Origin: Sphingomonas sp. UBA4766
Lineage (GTDB): Bacteria; Pseudomonadota; Alphaproteobacteria; Sphingomonadales; Sphingomonadaceae
NCBI GenBank assembly: GCA_002403415.1
Contig: DHHS01000199.1
Span: 1-6,096 of the forward strand
Reading direction: 5' to 3'
Length of the DNA stretch: 6,096 nucleotides
The position numbers and the translations under genes are program-made. The notes beneath the pieces were generated by a model that was given only the letters and a program-made list of their open reading frames with translations, ran no database searches and was not told the DNA's origin. Of the stretch, positions 5,711-6,096 are shown piece after piece. The stretch's first letter is position 1; the number at the start of each line of letters is the position of its first letter.

Positions 5711-6096
5711 GGCATGATCTGCGCGGTCGTCCAGGGTGACCGCGCTTGCCAGCCCAGCGTTTCATAAAGCGCGCGCCCGGCGACGGTGGCAGTCAACAGG
5801 CCACCGTTGCTCCCGTGTCGCCTTGCCTCTGCGCCAAGCAATTGCATGATCGCGCGGCCCAACCCGCGTCGCCAATAGGCGGGTTCGACCATGATCCGGT
5901 CGTGCAGCGCCAGCCCGTCGATCAGTGTCATCCGGCCTTCGCCAACAGCTGCGCCGACGGCGTTGGACAGGTTTATGAAATACACCGCGCCGCGCCACCC
6001 GGTTGCGGCGGTTATGCCGTCTGGCAATGCGCCGACCGTGCTCGGCAACGTCGCAATGGTCATCATCGTGCCGGTTCGTTCGACATGCCAATTGGA
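5707..6096 (-). CDS. GNAT-family N-acetyltransferase, C-terminal part (probably starts beyond window)
   Basis: Transfers an acetyl group from acetyl-CoA to an unidentified amine. Counting from the ATG at 6066, the acetyl-CoA motif A is at 57-78: strand DRIMVEP, then WRRGLGRAIM with the R-G-x-G-x-A pyrophosphate loop (67-72). The usual end motif GRALYETLGW is at 97-106, and the protein stops at 119. The 119 residues lack much of the N-terminal half of a GNAT domain. The frame stays open to the window edge (ten more codons reading SNWHVERTGT), and no Shine-Dalgarno sequence precedes the two tandem ATGs at 6066 and 6063. I therefore treat the gene as 5'-partial with the start outside the window; a start at 6066 is the alternative. 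Only 7 bp separate its stop from the stop of the convergent reductase. Confidence 0.78.
   Translation of the reverse strand, partial: SNWHVERTGTMMTIATLPSTVGALPDGITAATGWRGAVYFINLSNAVGAAVGEGRMTLIDGLALHDRIMVEPAYWRRGLGRAIMQLLGAEARRHGSNGGLLTATVAGRALYETLGWQARSPWTTAQIMP

Noticed and set aside
4734..5765. Long open frame of about 343 codons on the minus strand opposite the reductase
   Set aside because: Its product is His/Arg-rich with no recognisable domain; it is an antisense shadow of a clear gene, produced by high-GC codon bias.

Overview
The base composition (high G+C, GC-rich third codon positions, very heavy use of GCG for Ala), the protein families and the closeness of their sequences to alphaproteobacterial relatives suggest a sphingomonad or related alphaproteobacterium (Sphingomonadales/Caulobacterales). 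That assignment is an inference from style, not from a marker gene. The window is almost fully coding; the only intergenic gap over 100 bp is about 140 bp around 4568-4709.

Region 1 (1-4477, + strand) is the 3' part of a carbohydrate-utilisation operon of four genes: the C-terminal part of a GH97 alpha-glucosidase (cut by the window start), a secreted PF00756-type alpha/beta-hydrolase (esterase fold), a flavin-dependent tryptophan-halogenase-family protein, and a FucP/GluP-type sugar:H+ symporter of the MFS. The first three are translationally coupled (TGATG overlap of 1 bp, then ATGA overlap of 4 bp); the transporter follows after 13 bp with its own ribosome binding site. A reasonable model is that an outer-membrane importer encoded outside the window brings in alpha-gluco-oligosaccharides, GH97 splits them in the periplasm, the esterase-like protein acts on a substituted sugar or other ester, and the MFS protein imports the monosaccharide. 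The halogenase does not fit this simple scheme. It is the most interesting part of the window: a predicted halogenating flavoenzyme locked by gene overlap into a glycan-degradation operon, with active-site lysine, glutamate and WxWxIP motif kept but the expected halide/tryptophan pocket residues changed.

Region 2 (4492-4567, - strand) is a complete tRNA-Ala(CGC) gene with encoded CCA, convergent with and 14 bp from the transporter stop codon. Region 3 (4710-5699, + strand) is a monocistronic-looking zinc-independent NADPH-dependent medium-chain reductase (PTGR/CurA-like). Region 4 (5707-6096, - strand) is the C-terminal part of a GNAT acetyltransferase that probably starts beyond the window. 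The last two genes converge with 7 bp between them, and one GC-rich hairpin covers both stop codons.

No mobile element, CRISPR array, phage gene or rRNA is visible.
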